Of a stretch of DNA of 64,000 nucleotides, positions 1-10,105 are shown piece by piece. The stretch spans positions 50,705-114,704 of the forward strand of contig NW_003109603.1 of NCBI RefSeq assembly GCF_000003605.2, in the 5' to 3' direction. This DNA is from Saccoglossus kowalevskii. Taxonomy: Eukaryota > Hemichordata > Enteropneusta > Harrimaniidae. Made by a program: the position numbers and the translations under genes. The notes under the pieces are model-generated. The model was given only the letters and a program-made list of their open reading frames with translations. It was not told the DNA's origin and did no database searches. Position 1 is the first letter of the stretch, and the number at the start of each line of letters is the position of its first letter.

Positions 1-430
1 TCATACACAGCGATTGCTTCTCCATACTAGAGAATTATGGTTGTTTGTTTTGTTTTGTTCATACACAGATTGCTCTACTACACCAAATGAGTGATGGTCG
101 TTTGATCTGCTTTGATCATACACAGATTGCTCTTCCATACTAGATAATTATGGTCGTTTGTTCTGCTTTGATCATACACAGAGATTGCTCTTCTATACTA
201 GAGAATTATGGTCGTTTGTTCTGCTTTGATAATACACAGATTGCTCTTCCATATTAGACAATTATGGTCGTTTGTTCTGCTTTGATCATACACACATTGC
301 TCTTCCATACTAGAGAATTATGGTCGTTTGTTCTGCTTTGATCACACACAGATTGCTCTTGTTACTAGAGAATTATGGTCGTTTGTTCTGCTTTGATCAT
401 ACACAGATTGCTCTTCCATATTAGAGAATT
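1..430 (+). repeat. Left edge of window; copy of 2,701-3,130
   Basis: The first 60 bases are more irregular than usual (extra bases in CAGCGATTGCTTCTCC, TTTTGTTTTGTTC). From about position 61 the sequence matches 2,761 onwards at offset 2,700 through module II, shifting to 2,701 after a one-base slip near 361. The match continues to about 540. No unique flank is visible. Confidence 0.85.
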
Positions 431-1286
431 ATGGTCGTTTGTTCTGCTTTGATCATACACAGATTGCTCTTCCAGATTAGAGAATTATGGTCGTTTGTTC
501 TGCTTTGATCATACACAGATTGCTCTTCCATACTAGAGAATTATGGTCGTTTGTTCTGCTTTGATAATACACAGATTGCTCTTCCATATTAGACAATCAT
601 GGTCGTTTGTTCTGCTTTGATCATACACAGATTGCTCTTCCATTCTAGAGAATTATGGTCGTTTGTTCTGCTTTGATCACACACAGATTGCTCTTCCATA
701 CTAGAGAATTATGGTCGTTTGTTCTGCTTTGATCATACACAGATTGCTCTTCCATATTAGAGAATTATGGTCGTTTGTTCTGCTTTGATCATACACAGAT
801 TGCTCTTCCAGATTAGAGAATTATGGTCGTTTGTTCTGCTTTGATCATACACAGATTGCTCTTCCATACTAGAGAATTATGGTCGTTTGTTCTGCTTTGA
901 TCATACACAGATTGCTCTTCCATACTAGAGAATTATGGTCGTTTGTTCTGCTTTGATCATACACAGATTGCTCTACTACACCAAAGGAGTGATGGTCGTA
1001 TGCTCTGCTTTGGTCATACACAGATTGCTCATCCATACTAGAGAATTATGGTAGTTTGCTCTTCTTTGATCATACACAGATTGCTCTTCCACATTAGACA
1101 ATTATGGTCGTTTGTTCTGCTTTGATCATACACAGGTTGCTCTACTACACCAAAGGAGTGATGGTCGTTTGCTCTGCTTTGATCATACACAGATTGCTCT
1201 TCCACATTAGAGAATTATGGTCGTTTGTTCTGCTTTGATCATACACAGATTGCTCTACTACACCAAAGGAGTGATGGTCGTTTGTT
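431..1286 (+). repeat. 1,069-bp tandem duplication, left copy
   Basis: Rare variants (TAGACAATCATGG, CCATTCTAG, CACAGGTTGCTC, TAGACAA after CCACATT) recur in the same order exactly 1,069 bp downstream. That spacing equals 14 type A plus 5 type B units. The two copies look essentially identical over about 850 bp, so the duplication is recent. Confidence 0.9.
992..1103 (+). repeat. Module III reference: GTATG-GGTCAT / GTAGT-CTTCTTTG dimer (112 bp)
   Basis: The first unit has head GTCGTATGC, core TTTGGTCAT and CTCATCC. The second has head GGTAGTTTGC, core CTCTTCTTTG and tail CCACATT. They travel together and follow a B unit. Further copies lie near 2,049, 3,357, 9,385, 14,695, 16,498, 20,040, 22,905, 30,915, 38,645, 41,408, 55,340, 56,026, 57,717 and 63,190. 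Confidence 0.88.
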
Positions 1287-1499
1287 CTGCTGTGATCATA
1301 CATAGATTGCTCTTCCATATTAGAGAATTATGGTCATTTGTTCTGTTTTGATCATACACAGATTGCTCTACTACACCAAAGGAGTGATGGTAGTTTGTTC
1401 TGCTGTGATCATACACAGATTGCTCTTCCATATTACAGAATTATGGTCATTTGTTCTGCTTTGATCATACACAGATTGCTCTACTACACCAAAGGAGTG

Positions 1500-2355
1500 A
1501 TGGTCGTTTGTTCTGCTTTGATCATACACAGATTGCTCTTCCAGATTAGAGAATTATGGTCGTTTGTTCTGCTTTGATCATACACAGATTGCTCTTCCAT
1601 ACTAGAGAATTATGGTCGTTTGTTCTGCTTTGATAATACACAGATTGCTCTTCCATATTAGACAATCATGGTCGTTTGTTCTGCTTTGATCATACACAGA
1701 TTGCTCTTCCATTCTAGAGAATTATGGTCGTTTGTTCTGCTTTGATCACACACAGATTGCTCTTCCATACTAGAGAATTATGGTCGTTTGTTCTGCTTTG
1801 ATCATACACAGATTGCTCTTCCATATTAGAGAATTATGGTCGTTTGTTCTGCTTTGATCATACACAGATTGCTCTTCCAGATTAGAGAATTATGGTCGTT
1901 TGTTCTGCTTTGATCATACACAGATTGCTCTTCCATACTAGAGAATTATGGTCGTTTGTTCTGCTTTGATCATACACAGATTGCTCTTCCATACTAGAGA
2001 ATTATGGTCGTTTGTTCTGCTTTGATCATACACAGATTGCTCTACTACACCAAAGGAGTGATGGTCGTATGCTCTGCTTTGGTCATACACAGATTGCTCA
2101 TCCATACTAGAGAATTATGGTAGTTTGCTCTTCTTTGATCATACACAGATTGCTCTTCCACATTAGACAATTATGGTCGTTTGTTCTGCTTTGATCATAC
2201 ACAGGTTGCTCTACTACACCAAAGGAGTGATGGTCGTTTGCTCTGCTTTGATCATACACAGATTGCTCTTCCACATTAGAGAATTATGGTCGTTTGTTCT
2301 GCTTTGATCATACACAGATTGCTCTACTACACCAAAGGAGTGATGGTCGTTTGCT
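1500..2355 (+). repeat. 1,069-bp tandem duplication, right copy
   Basis: Matches 431-1,286 at constant offset 1,069. It diverges after about 2,355, where this copy has GCTCTGCTTTG and GATTACTC while the left copy has TTCTGCTGTG. Its left limit is set where the preceding unit changes from an A tail to a B tail. Confidence 0.9.
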
Positions 2356-3187
2356 CTGCTTTGATCATACACAGATTACTCTTCCATACTAGAGAATTAT
2401 GGTCGTTTGCTCTGATTTGATCATACACAGATTGCTCTTCCATATTAGAGAATTATGGTCGTTTGTTCTGCTTTGATCATACACAGATTGCTCTTCCATA
2501 TTAGAGAATTATGGTCGTTTGTTCTGCTTTGATCATACACAGATTGCTCTTCCAGATTAGAGAATTATGGTCGTTTGTTCTGCTTTGATCATACACAGTT
2601 TGCTCTACTACACCAAATGAGTGATGGTCGTTTGATCTGCTTTGATCATACACAGATTGCTCTACTACACCAAAGGAGTGATGGTCGATTGTTCTGCTTT
2701 GATCTCACACAGATTGTTCTTCCATACTAGAGAATTATGGTCGTTTGTTCTGCTTTGTTCATACACAGATTGCTCTACTACACCAAATGTGTGGTGGTCG
2801 TTTGATCTGCTTTGATCATACACAGATTGCTCTTCCATACTAGATAATTATGGTCGTTTGTTCTGCTTTGATCATACACAGAGTTTGCTCTTCTATACTA
2901 GAGAATTATGGTCGTTTGTTCTGCTTTGATAATACACAGATTGCTCTTCCATATTAGACAATTATGGTCGTTTGTTCTGGTTTGATCATACACAGATTGC
3001 TCTTCCATACTAGAGAATTATGGTCGTTTGTTCTGCTTTGATCACACACAGATTGCTCTTCCATACTAGAGAATTATGGTCGTTTGTTCTGCTTTGATCA
3101 TACACAGATTGCTCTTCCATATTAGAGAATTATGGTCGTTTGTTCTGCTTTGATCATACACAGATTGCTCTTCCAGATTAGAGAATT

Positions 3188-3243
3188 ATGGTCGTTTGTT
3201 CTGCTTTGATCATACACAGATTGCTCTTCCATACTAGAGAATT
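3188..3243 (+). repeat. Reference type A monomer (56 bp)
   Basis: A clean example of the most common unit. It has a 39-bp core (head ATGGTCG, centre TTTGATCATACACAGATTGC) followed by the 17-bp tail TTCCATACTAGAGAATT. Common tail variants elsewhere are CCATATT, CCACATT and CCAGATT, and endings TAGATAA, TAGACAA and TAAAGAA. The core carries a TGATCA palindrome, and the tail plus next head form a short dyad CCATA-N9-TATGG. By eye type A makes up roughly two thirds of the array. Confidence 0.97.
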
Positions 3244-3581
3244 ATGGTCGTTTGTTCTGCTTTGATCATACACAAATTGCTCTTCCATACTAGAGAATTA
3301 TGGCCGTTTGTTCTGCTTTGATCATACACAGATTGCTCTACTACACCAAAGGAGTGATGGTCGTATGCTCTGCTTTGGTCATACACAGATTGCGCATCCA
3401 TACTAGAGAATTATGGTAGTTTGCTCTTCTTTGATCATACACAGATTGCTCTTCCACATTAGAGAATTATGGTCGTTTGTTCTGCTTTGATCATACACAG
3501 ATTGCTCTACTACACCAAAAGAGTGATGGTCGTTTGCTCTGCTTTGATCATACACAGATTGCTCTTCCACATTAGAGAATT

Positions 3582-3638
3582 ATGGTCGTTTGTTCTGCTT
3601 TGATCATACACAGATTGCTCTACTACACCAAAGGAGTG
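3582..3638 (+). repeat. Reference type B monomer (57 bp)
   Basis: This unit has the same 39-bp core as type A but an unrelated-looking 18-bp tail, TACTACACCAAAGGAGTG. Tail variants are AAATGAG, AAAAGAG, AAAGAAG and AAACGAG. Being 57 bp (19 codons) it preserves reading frame, while 56-bp A units shift it. B units usually occur singly between A units, sometimes in pairs (for example near 3,891-3,975, 8,690-8,770 and 56,170-56,240). I saw no long pure-B run. Confidence 0.97.
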
Positions 3639-4259
3639 ATGGTCGTTTGCTCTGCTTTGATCATACACAGATTACTCTTCCATACTAGAGAATTATGGTC
3701 GTTTGCTCTGCTTTGATCATACACAGATTGCTCTTCCATATTAGCGAATTATGGTCGTTTGTTCTGCTTTGATCATACACAGATTGCTCTTCCATATTAG
3801 AGAATTATGGTCGTTTGTTCTGCTTTGATCATACACAGATTGCTCTTCCAGATTTATAGAATTATGGTCGTTTGTTCTGCTTTGATCATACACAGATTGC
3901 TCTACTACACCAAATGAGTGATGGTCGTTTGATCTGCTTTGGTCATACACAGATTGCTCTACTACACCAAAGGAGTGATGGTCGATTGTTCTGCTTTGAT
4001 CATACACAGATTGCTCTTCCATACTAGAGAACTATGATCGTTTGTTCTGCTTTGATCATACACAGATTGCTCTTCCATACTACCATAATTATGGTCGTTT
4101 GTTCTGCTTTGATCATACACAGATTGCTCTACTACACCGAAGGAGTGATGGTCGTTTGTTCTACTTTGAACATACACAGATTGCTCTTCCATACTAAAGA
4201 ATTATGGTCGTTTGTTCTGCTTTGATCATACACAGATTGTTCTTCCATACTAAAGAATT

Positions 4260-4372
4260 ATGGTCGTTTGTTCTGCTTTGATCATACAAAGATTGCTCTT
4301 CCATACTAGAGAATTATGGTCGTTTGTTCTGCTTTGATCATACACTGATTGCTCTACTACACCAAAGGAGTG
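4260..4372 (+). repeat. Module IV reference: ACAAAG-A / ACTGATTG-B dimer (113 bp)
   Basis: An A unit with CATACAAAGATTG is followed by a B unit with CATACACTGATTG. The pair recurs near 5,001, 5,564, 10,980, 12,225, 13,860, 21,460, 37,370, 38,265 and 40,630. It is usually preceded by a unit ending TAAAGAA and followed by a GTTTGCTCTGC head. Confidence 0.87.
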
Positions 4373-4484
4373 ATGGTCGTTTGCTCTGCTTTGATCATAC
4401 ACAGATTGCTCTTCCATACTAGAGAATTATGGTCGTTTGTTCTGCTTTGATCATACACAGGTTGCGCTTCCATACGAGAGAATT

Positions 4485-4654
4485 ATGGTCGTTTGTTCTG
4501 CTTTGTTCATACACAGATTGCTCTACTACACCAAATGAGTGATGGTCGTTTGTTCTGCTGTGATCATACACAGATTGCTCTTCCATATTAGAGAATTATG
4601 GTCATTTGTTCTGCTTTGATCATACACAGATTGCTCTACTACACCAAAGGAGTG
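4485..4654 (+). repeat. Module I reference: GTTCAT-B / GTGATC-A / GTCAT-B trimer (170 bp)
   Basis: Three ordered monomers: a B unit with GTTCAT in place of GATCAT (57 bp), an A unit with CTGTGATC and tail CCATATT (56 bp), then a B unit whose head is GGTCATTTG (57 bp). Total 170 bp. The same order recurs throughout the window, often extended by further GTGATC-A / GTCAT-B pairs of 113 bp. This is the main higher-order unit of the array. Confidence 0.9.
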
Positions 4655-4680
4655 ATGGTAGTTTGTTCTGCTGTGATCAT

Positions 4681-5243
4681 ACACAGATTGCTCTTCCATA
4701 TTACAGAATTATGGTCATTTGTTCTGCTTTGATCATACACAGATTGCTCTACTACACCAAAGGAGTGATGGTCGTTTATTCTGCTTTGATCATACACAGA
4801 TTGCTCTTCCATACTAGAGAATTATGGTCGTTTGTTGTGCTTTGATCATACACAGATTGCTCTTCCATACTAGAGAATTATGGTCGTTTGTTCTGCTTTG
4901 TTCATACACAGATTGCTCTACTACACCAAATGAGTGATGGTCGTTTGTTCTGCTTTGATCATACACAGATTGCTCTTCCATACTAAAGAATTATGGTCGT
5001 TTGTTCTGCTTTGATCATACAAAGATTGCTCTTCCATACTAGAGAATTATGGTCGTTTGTTCTGCTTTGATCATACACTGATTGCTCTACTACACCAAAG
5101 GAGTGATGGTCGTTTGCTCTGCTTTGATCATACACAGATTGCTCTTCCATACTAGAGAATTATGGTCGTTTGTTCTGCTTTGATCATACACAGGTTGCTC
5201 TTCCATACTAGAGAATTATGGTCGTTTGTTCTGCTTTGTTCAT
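4681..5243 (+). repeat. 563-bp tandem duplication, left copy
   Basis: Spans a GTCAT-B unit, a TTGTTGTGC unit, GTTCAT-B, TAAAGAA, module IV and GTTCAT. The ACAAAG marker at 5,021 recurs at 5,584, an offset of 563 bp (7 A plus 3 B units). Differences are few (TTACAGAA against TTAGAGAA, TTTATTC against TTTGTTC). Confidence 0.9.
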
Positions 5244-5806
5244 ACACAGATTGCTCTTCCATATTAGAGAATTATGGTCATTTGTTCTGCTTTGATCATA
5301 CACAGATTGCTCTACTACACCAAAGGAGTGATGGTCGTTTGTTCTGCTTTGATCATACACAGATTGCTCTTCCATACTAGAGAATTATGGTCGTTTGTTG
5401 TGCTTTGATCATACACAGATTGCTCTTCCATACTAGAGAATTATGGTCGTTTGTTCTGCTTTGTTCATACACAGATTGCTCTACTACACCAAATGAGTGA
5501 TGGTCGTTTGTTCTGCTTTGATCATACACAGATTGCTCTTCCATACTAAAGAATTATGGTCGTTTGTTCTGCTTTGATCATACAAAGATTGCTCTTCCAT
5601 ACTAGAGAATTATGGTCGTTTGTTCTGCTTTGATCATACACTGATTGCTCTACTACACCAAAGGAGTGATGGTCGTTTGCTCTGCTTTGATCATACACAG
5701 ATTGCTCTTCCATACTAGAGAATTATGGTCGTTTGTTCTGCTTTGATCATACACAGGTTGCTCTTCCATACTAGAGAATTATGGTCGTTTGTTCTGCTTT
5801 GTTCAT
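5244..5806 (+). repeat. 563-bp tandem duplication, right copy
   Basis: Directly abuts the left copy. The junction falls inside the monomer at 5,218-5,273, which joins a GTTCAT core to an A tail. Elsewhere GTTCAT is followed by a B tail. After 5,806 the GTTCAT unit resumes its normal B tail. Confidence 0.9.
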
Positions 5807-6063
5807 ACACAGATTGCTCTACTACACCAAATGAGTGATGGTCGTTTGTTCTGCTGTGATCATACACAGATTGCTCTTCCATATTAGAGAATTATGGTCA
5901 TTTGTTCTGCTTTGATCATACACAGATTGCTCTACTACACCAAATGAGTGATGGTAGTTTGTTCTGCTGTGATCATACACAGATTGCTCTTCCATATTAG
6001 AGAATTATGGTCATTTGTTCTGCTTTGATCATACACAGATTGCTCTACTACACCAAAGGAGTG

Positions 6064-6233
6064 ATGGTCGTTTGTTCTGCTTTGATCATACACAGATTGC
6101 TCTTCCATACTAGATAATTATGGTCGTTTGTTCTGCTTTGATCATACACAGAGATTGCTCTTCTATACTAGAGAATTATGGTCGTTTGTTCTGCTTTGAT
6201 AATACACAGATTGCTCTTCCATATTAGACAATT
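6064..6233 (+). repeat. Module II reference: TAGATAA / type C / GATAAT-TAGACAA trimer (170 bp)
   Basis: Ordered units of 56, 58 and 56 bp: an A unit ending TAGATAA, the type C unit, and an A unit with GATAATAC and ending TAGACAA. The trimer recurs near 120-270, 2,820-2,990, 14,160-14,310, 15,340-15,490, 24,120-24,260, 28,130-28,270, 36,300-36,440, 53,920-54,060, 58,590-58,740 and 62,000-62,120, among others. Like module I it totals 170 bp although it is built from different variants. Confidence 0.9.
6120..6177 (+). repeat. Reference type C monomer (58 bp, GA insertion)
   Basis: This variant unit reads CACAGAGATTGC instead of CACAGATTGC, a two-base insertion, and has the tail start TTCTATAC instead of TTCCATAC. 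It recurs dozens of times, almost always preceded by a unit ending TAGATAA and followed by one with GATAAT and TAGACAA, so it marks a specific module. A few copies read GAGTTTGC (near 2,881, 8,968 and 62,767). Confidence 0.95.
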
Positions 6234-7982
6234 ATGGTCGCTTACTCTGCTTTGATCATACACAGATTGCTCTTCCATACTAGAGAATATGGTCGTTTGT
6301 CTGCTTTGTTCATACACAGATTGCTCTACTACACCAAATGAGTGATGGTCGTTTGTTCTGCTGTGATCATACATAGATTGCTCTTCCATATTAGAGAATT
6401 ATGGTCATTTGTTCTGCTTTGATCATACACAGATTGCTCTACTACACCAAAGGAGTGATGGTCGTTTGTTCTGCTTTGATCATACACAGATTGCTCTTCC
6501 ATACTAGATAATTATGGTCGTTTGTTCTGCTTTGATCATACACAGAGATTGCTCTTCTATACTAGAGAATTATGGTCGTTTGTTCTGCTTTGATAATACA
6601 CAGATTGCTCTTCCATATTAGACAATTATGGTCGTTTACTCTGCTTTGATCATACACAGATTGCTCTACTACACCAAAAGAGTGATGGTCGTTTGTTCTG
6701 CTTTGATCATACACAGATTGCTCTTCCATACTAGAGAATTATGGTCGTTTGTTCTGCTTTGATCATACACAGATTGCTCTTCCATACTAGAGAATTATGG
6801 TCGTTTGTTCTGCTTTGATCATACACAGATTGCTCTTCCATATTAGAGAATTATGGTCGTTTGTTCTGCTTTGATCATACACAGATTGCTCTTCCATACT
6901 AGAGAATTATGGTCGTTTGTTCTGCTTTGATCACACACAGATTGCTCTTCCATACTAGAGAATTATGGTCGTTTGTTCTGCTTTGATCATACACAGATTG
7001 CTCTTCCATATTAGAGAATTATGGTCGTTTGTTCTGCTTTGATCATACACAGATTGCTCTTCCATATTAGAGAATTATGGTCGTTTGTTCTGCTTTGATC
7101 ATACACAGATTGCTCTTCCACATTAAAGAATTATGCTCGTTTGTTCTGCTTTGATCATACACAGATTGCTCTACTACACCAAAGGAGTGATGGTCGTTTG
7201 CTCTGCTTTGATCATACACAGATTACTCTTCCATACTAGAGAATTATGGGCGTTTGCTCTGCTTTGATCATACACAGATTGCTCTTCCATATTAGGGAAT
7301 TATGGTAGTTTGTTGTGCTTTGTTCATACACAGATTGCTCTACTACACCAAAGGAGTGATGGTCGTTTGTTCTGCTTTGATCATACACAGATTGCTCTTC
7401 CATACTAGAGAATTATGGTGGTTTGTTCTGCTTTGTTCATACACAGATTGCTCTTCTACACCAAAGGAGTGATGGTCGTTTGTTCTGCTGTGATCATACA
7501 CAGATTGCTCTTCCATATTAGAGAATTATGTTCATTTGTTCTGCTTTGATCATACACAGATTGCTCTACTACACCAAAGGAGTGATGGTCGTTTGTTCTC
7601 CTGTGATCATACACAGATTGCTTTTCCATATTAGAGAATTATGGTCATTTGTTCTGCTTTGATCATACACAGATTGCTCTACTACACCAAAGGAGTGATG
7701 GTCGTTTGATCTGCTTTGATCATACACAGATTGCTCTTCCATACTAGATAATTATGGTCGTTTGTTCTGCTTTGATCATACACAGAGATTGCTCTTCCAT
7801 ACTAGAGAATTATGGTCGTTTGTTCTGTTTTGTTCATACACAGATTGCTCTACTACACCAAATGAGTGATGGTCGTTTGATCTGCTTTGATCATACACAG
7901 ATTGCTCTTCCATACTAGATAATTATGGTCGTTTGTTCTGCTTTAATCATACACAGAGATTGCTCTTCTATACTAGAGAATT

Positions 7983-8039
7983 ATGGTCGTTTGTTCTGCT
8001 TTGATAATACACAGATTGCTCTACTACACCAAATGAGTG
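7983..8039 (+). repeat. Hybrid monomer: GATAAT core with B tail
   Basis: This 57-bp unit carries the GATAATAC core that normally ends TTAGACAATT, but has the B tail TACTACACCAAATGAGTG instead. It follows a normal type C unit, so module II has been cut mid-monomer and joined to a B unit. Best explained by recombination inside the shared core. Confidence 0.8.
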
Positions 8040-8779
8040 ATGGTCGTTTGATCTGCTTTGATCATACACAGATTGCTCTTCCATACTAGAGAATTATGGT
8101 CGTTTGTTCTGCTTTGATCACACACAGATTGCTCGTCCATACTAGAGAATTATGGTCGTTTGTTCTGCTTTGATCATACACAGATTGCTCTTCCATATTA
8201 GAGAATTATGGTCGTTTGTTCTGCTTTGATCATACACAGATTGCTCTTCCAGATTAGAGAATTATGGTCGTTTGTTCTGCTTTGATCATACACAGATTGC
8301 TCTTCCATACTAGAGAATTATGGTCGTTTGTTCTGCTTTGATCATACACAGATTGCTCTTCCATACTAGAGAATTATGGCCGTTTGTTCTGCTTTGATCA
8401 TACACAGATTGCTCTACTACACCAAAGGAGTGATGGTAGTTTGCTCTGCTTTGATCATACACAGATTACTCTTCCATACTAGAGAATTATGGTCGTTTGC
8501 TCTGCTTTGATCATACACAGATTGCTCTTCCATATTAGCGAATTATGGTCGTTTGTTCTGCTTTGATCATACACAGATTGCTCTTCCATATTAGAGAATT
8601 ATGGTCGTTTGTTCTGCTTTGATCATACACAGATTGCTCTTCCAGATTAGAGAATTATGGTCGTTTGTTCTGCTTTGATCATACACAGATTGCTCTACTA
8701 CACCAAATGAGTGATGGTCGTTTGATCTGCTTTGATCATACACAGATTGCTCTACTACACCAAAGGAGTGATGGTCGTT

Positions 8780-9865
8780 TGTTCTGCTTTGATCATACAC
8801 AGATTGCTCTTCCATACTAGAGAATTATGGTCGTTTGTTCTGCTTTGTTCATACACAGATTGCTCTACTACACCAAATGAGTGATGGTCGTTTGATCTGC
8901 TTTGATCATACACAGATTGCTCTTCCATACTAGATAATTATGGTCGTTTGTTCTGCTTTGATCATACACAGAGTTTGCTCTTCTGTACTAGAGAATTATG
9001 GTTGTTTGTTCTGCTTTGATAATACACAGATTGCTCTTCCATATTAGACAATTATGGTCGTTTGTTCTGCTTTGATCATACACAGATTGCTCTTCCATAC
9101 TAGAGAATTATGGTCGTTTGTTCTGCTTTGATCACACACAGATTGCTCTTCCATACTAGAGAATTATGGTCGTTTGTTCTGCTTTGATCATACACAGATT
9201 GCTCTTCCATATTAGAGAATTATGGTCGTTTGTTCTGCTTTGATCATACACAGATTGCTCTTCCATACTAGAGAATTATGGTCGTTTTTTCTGCTTTGAT
9301 CATACACAGATTGCTCTTCCATACTAGAGAATTATGGCCGTTTGTTCTGCTTTGATCATACACAGATTGCTCTACTACACCAAAGGAGTGATGGTCGTAT
9401 GCTCTGCTTTGGTCATACACAGATTGCTCATCCATACTAGAGAATTATGGTAGTTTGCTCTTCTTTGATCATACACAGATTGCTCTTCCACATTAGAGAA
9501 TTATAGTCGTTTGTTCTGCTTTGATCATACACAGATTGCTCTTCCACATTAAAGAATTATGCTCGTTTGTTCTGCTTTGATCATACACAGATTGCTCTAC
9601 TACACCAAAGGAGTGATGGTCGTTTGCTCTGCTTTGATCATACACAGATTACTCTTCCATACTAGAGAATAATGGGCGTTTGCTCTGCTTTGATCATACA
9701 CAGATTGCTCTTCCATATTAGGGAATTATGGTAGTTTGTTGTGCTTTGTTCATACACAGATTGCTCTACTACACCAAAGGAGTGATGGTCGTTTGTTCTG
9801 CTTTGATCATACACAGATTGCTCTTCCATACTAGAGAATTATGGTGGTTTGTTCTGCTTTGTTCA
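8780..9865 (+). repeat. Dispersed duplication, copy 1 (partner 62,577-63,662)
   Basis: Shares rare variants with the right end of the window: GAGTTTGCTCTTCTGTAC, GGTTGTTTG, GGCCG, ATAGTCG, TTATGCTCG, GGGCG and GGTGGTTTG. All checked markers give the same offset of 53,797 bp, so about 1.09 kb is colinear without net indel. Confidence 0.88.
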
Positions 9866-10105
9866 TACACAGATTGCTCTTCCATACTAGAGAATTATGG
9901 GCGTTTGCTCTGCTTTGATCATACACAGATTGCTCTTCCATATTAGGGAATTATGGTAGTTTGTTGTGCTTTGTTCATACACAGATTGCTCTACTACACC
10001 AAAGGAGTGATGGTCGTTTGTTCTGCTTTGATCATACACAGATTGCTCTTCCATACTAGAGAATTATGGTGGTTTGTTCTGCTTTGTTCATACACAGATT
10101 GCTCT
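9656..10105 (+). repeat. 225-bp tandem duplication (two copies)
   Basis: The block GGGCG / GGGAATT-GTAGT-TTGTTGTGC / B / GGTGGTTTG-GTTCAT is present twice. The GGGCG marker is at 9,674 and 9,899, an offset of 225 bp or four monomers. The junction monomer at 9,841-9,896 joins a GTTCAT core to an A tail, breaking the usual order. The single-copy version of the block is seen near 7,260-7,460, 58,000-58,220 and 63,470-63,690. Confidence 0.88.

Larger units (their letters stand above)
2356..4480 (+). repeat. A-rich satellite segment with modules II and III
   Basis: Ordinary monomers, including module II near 2,820-2,990 and module III near 3,357. A run with GATTACTCTTCC, CCAGATT and two adjacent B units (3,660-3,975) recurs near 8,460-8,770 and 23,800-23,990. 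Module IV closes the segment. Nothing other than the satellite is present. Confidence 0.9.
5807..8779 (+). repeat. Mixed satellite segment with repeated module II
   Basis: Module I alternates with module II copies near 6,064-6,233 and 6,480-6,640. A small slip patch lies at 6,284-6,302. Further on come several A-only stretches with GATCACAC, a GGGAATT/TTGTTGTGC block (7,290-7,460) and two atypical module II remnants near 7,783 and 7,953-8,039. Confidence 0.88.

Noticed and set aside
1338-1577. Plus-strand open frame of 79 codons, with near-copies near 4,606, 12,444, 21,786, 40,962 and 61,505
   Set aside because: It is the satellite read through four monomers, with frame changing at each 56-bp unit. 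The copies exist because the underlying block was duplicated, not because a protein is conserved. No signal, domain or consistent start context is visible.
3741-4192. Minus-strand open frames with a 19-residue repeat (EEQSVYDQSR)
   Set aside because: The periodic peptide is the direct consequence of 57-bp units. Frames close within a few monomers, overlap one another in different phases and sit opposite equally open plus-strand frames.
7440-7480. TTCTACACC tail as an A/B hybrid
   Set aside because: It has the same length as the B tail TACTACACC and differs by one base, so a point change is enough; it is also found at 10.1, 58.2 and 63.7 kb as an ordinary shared variant.
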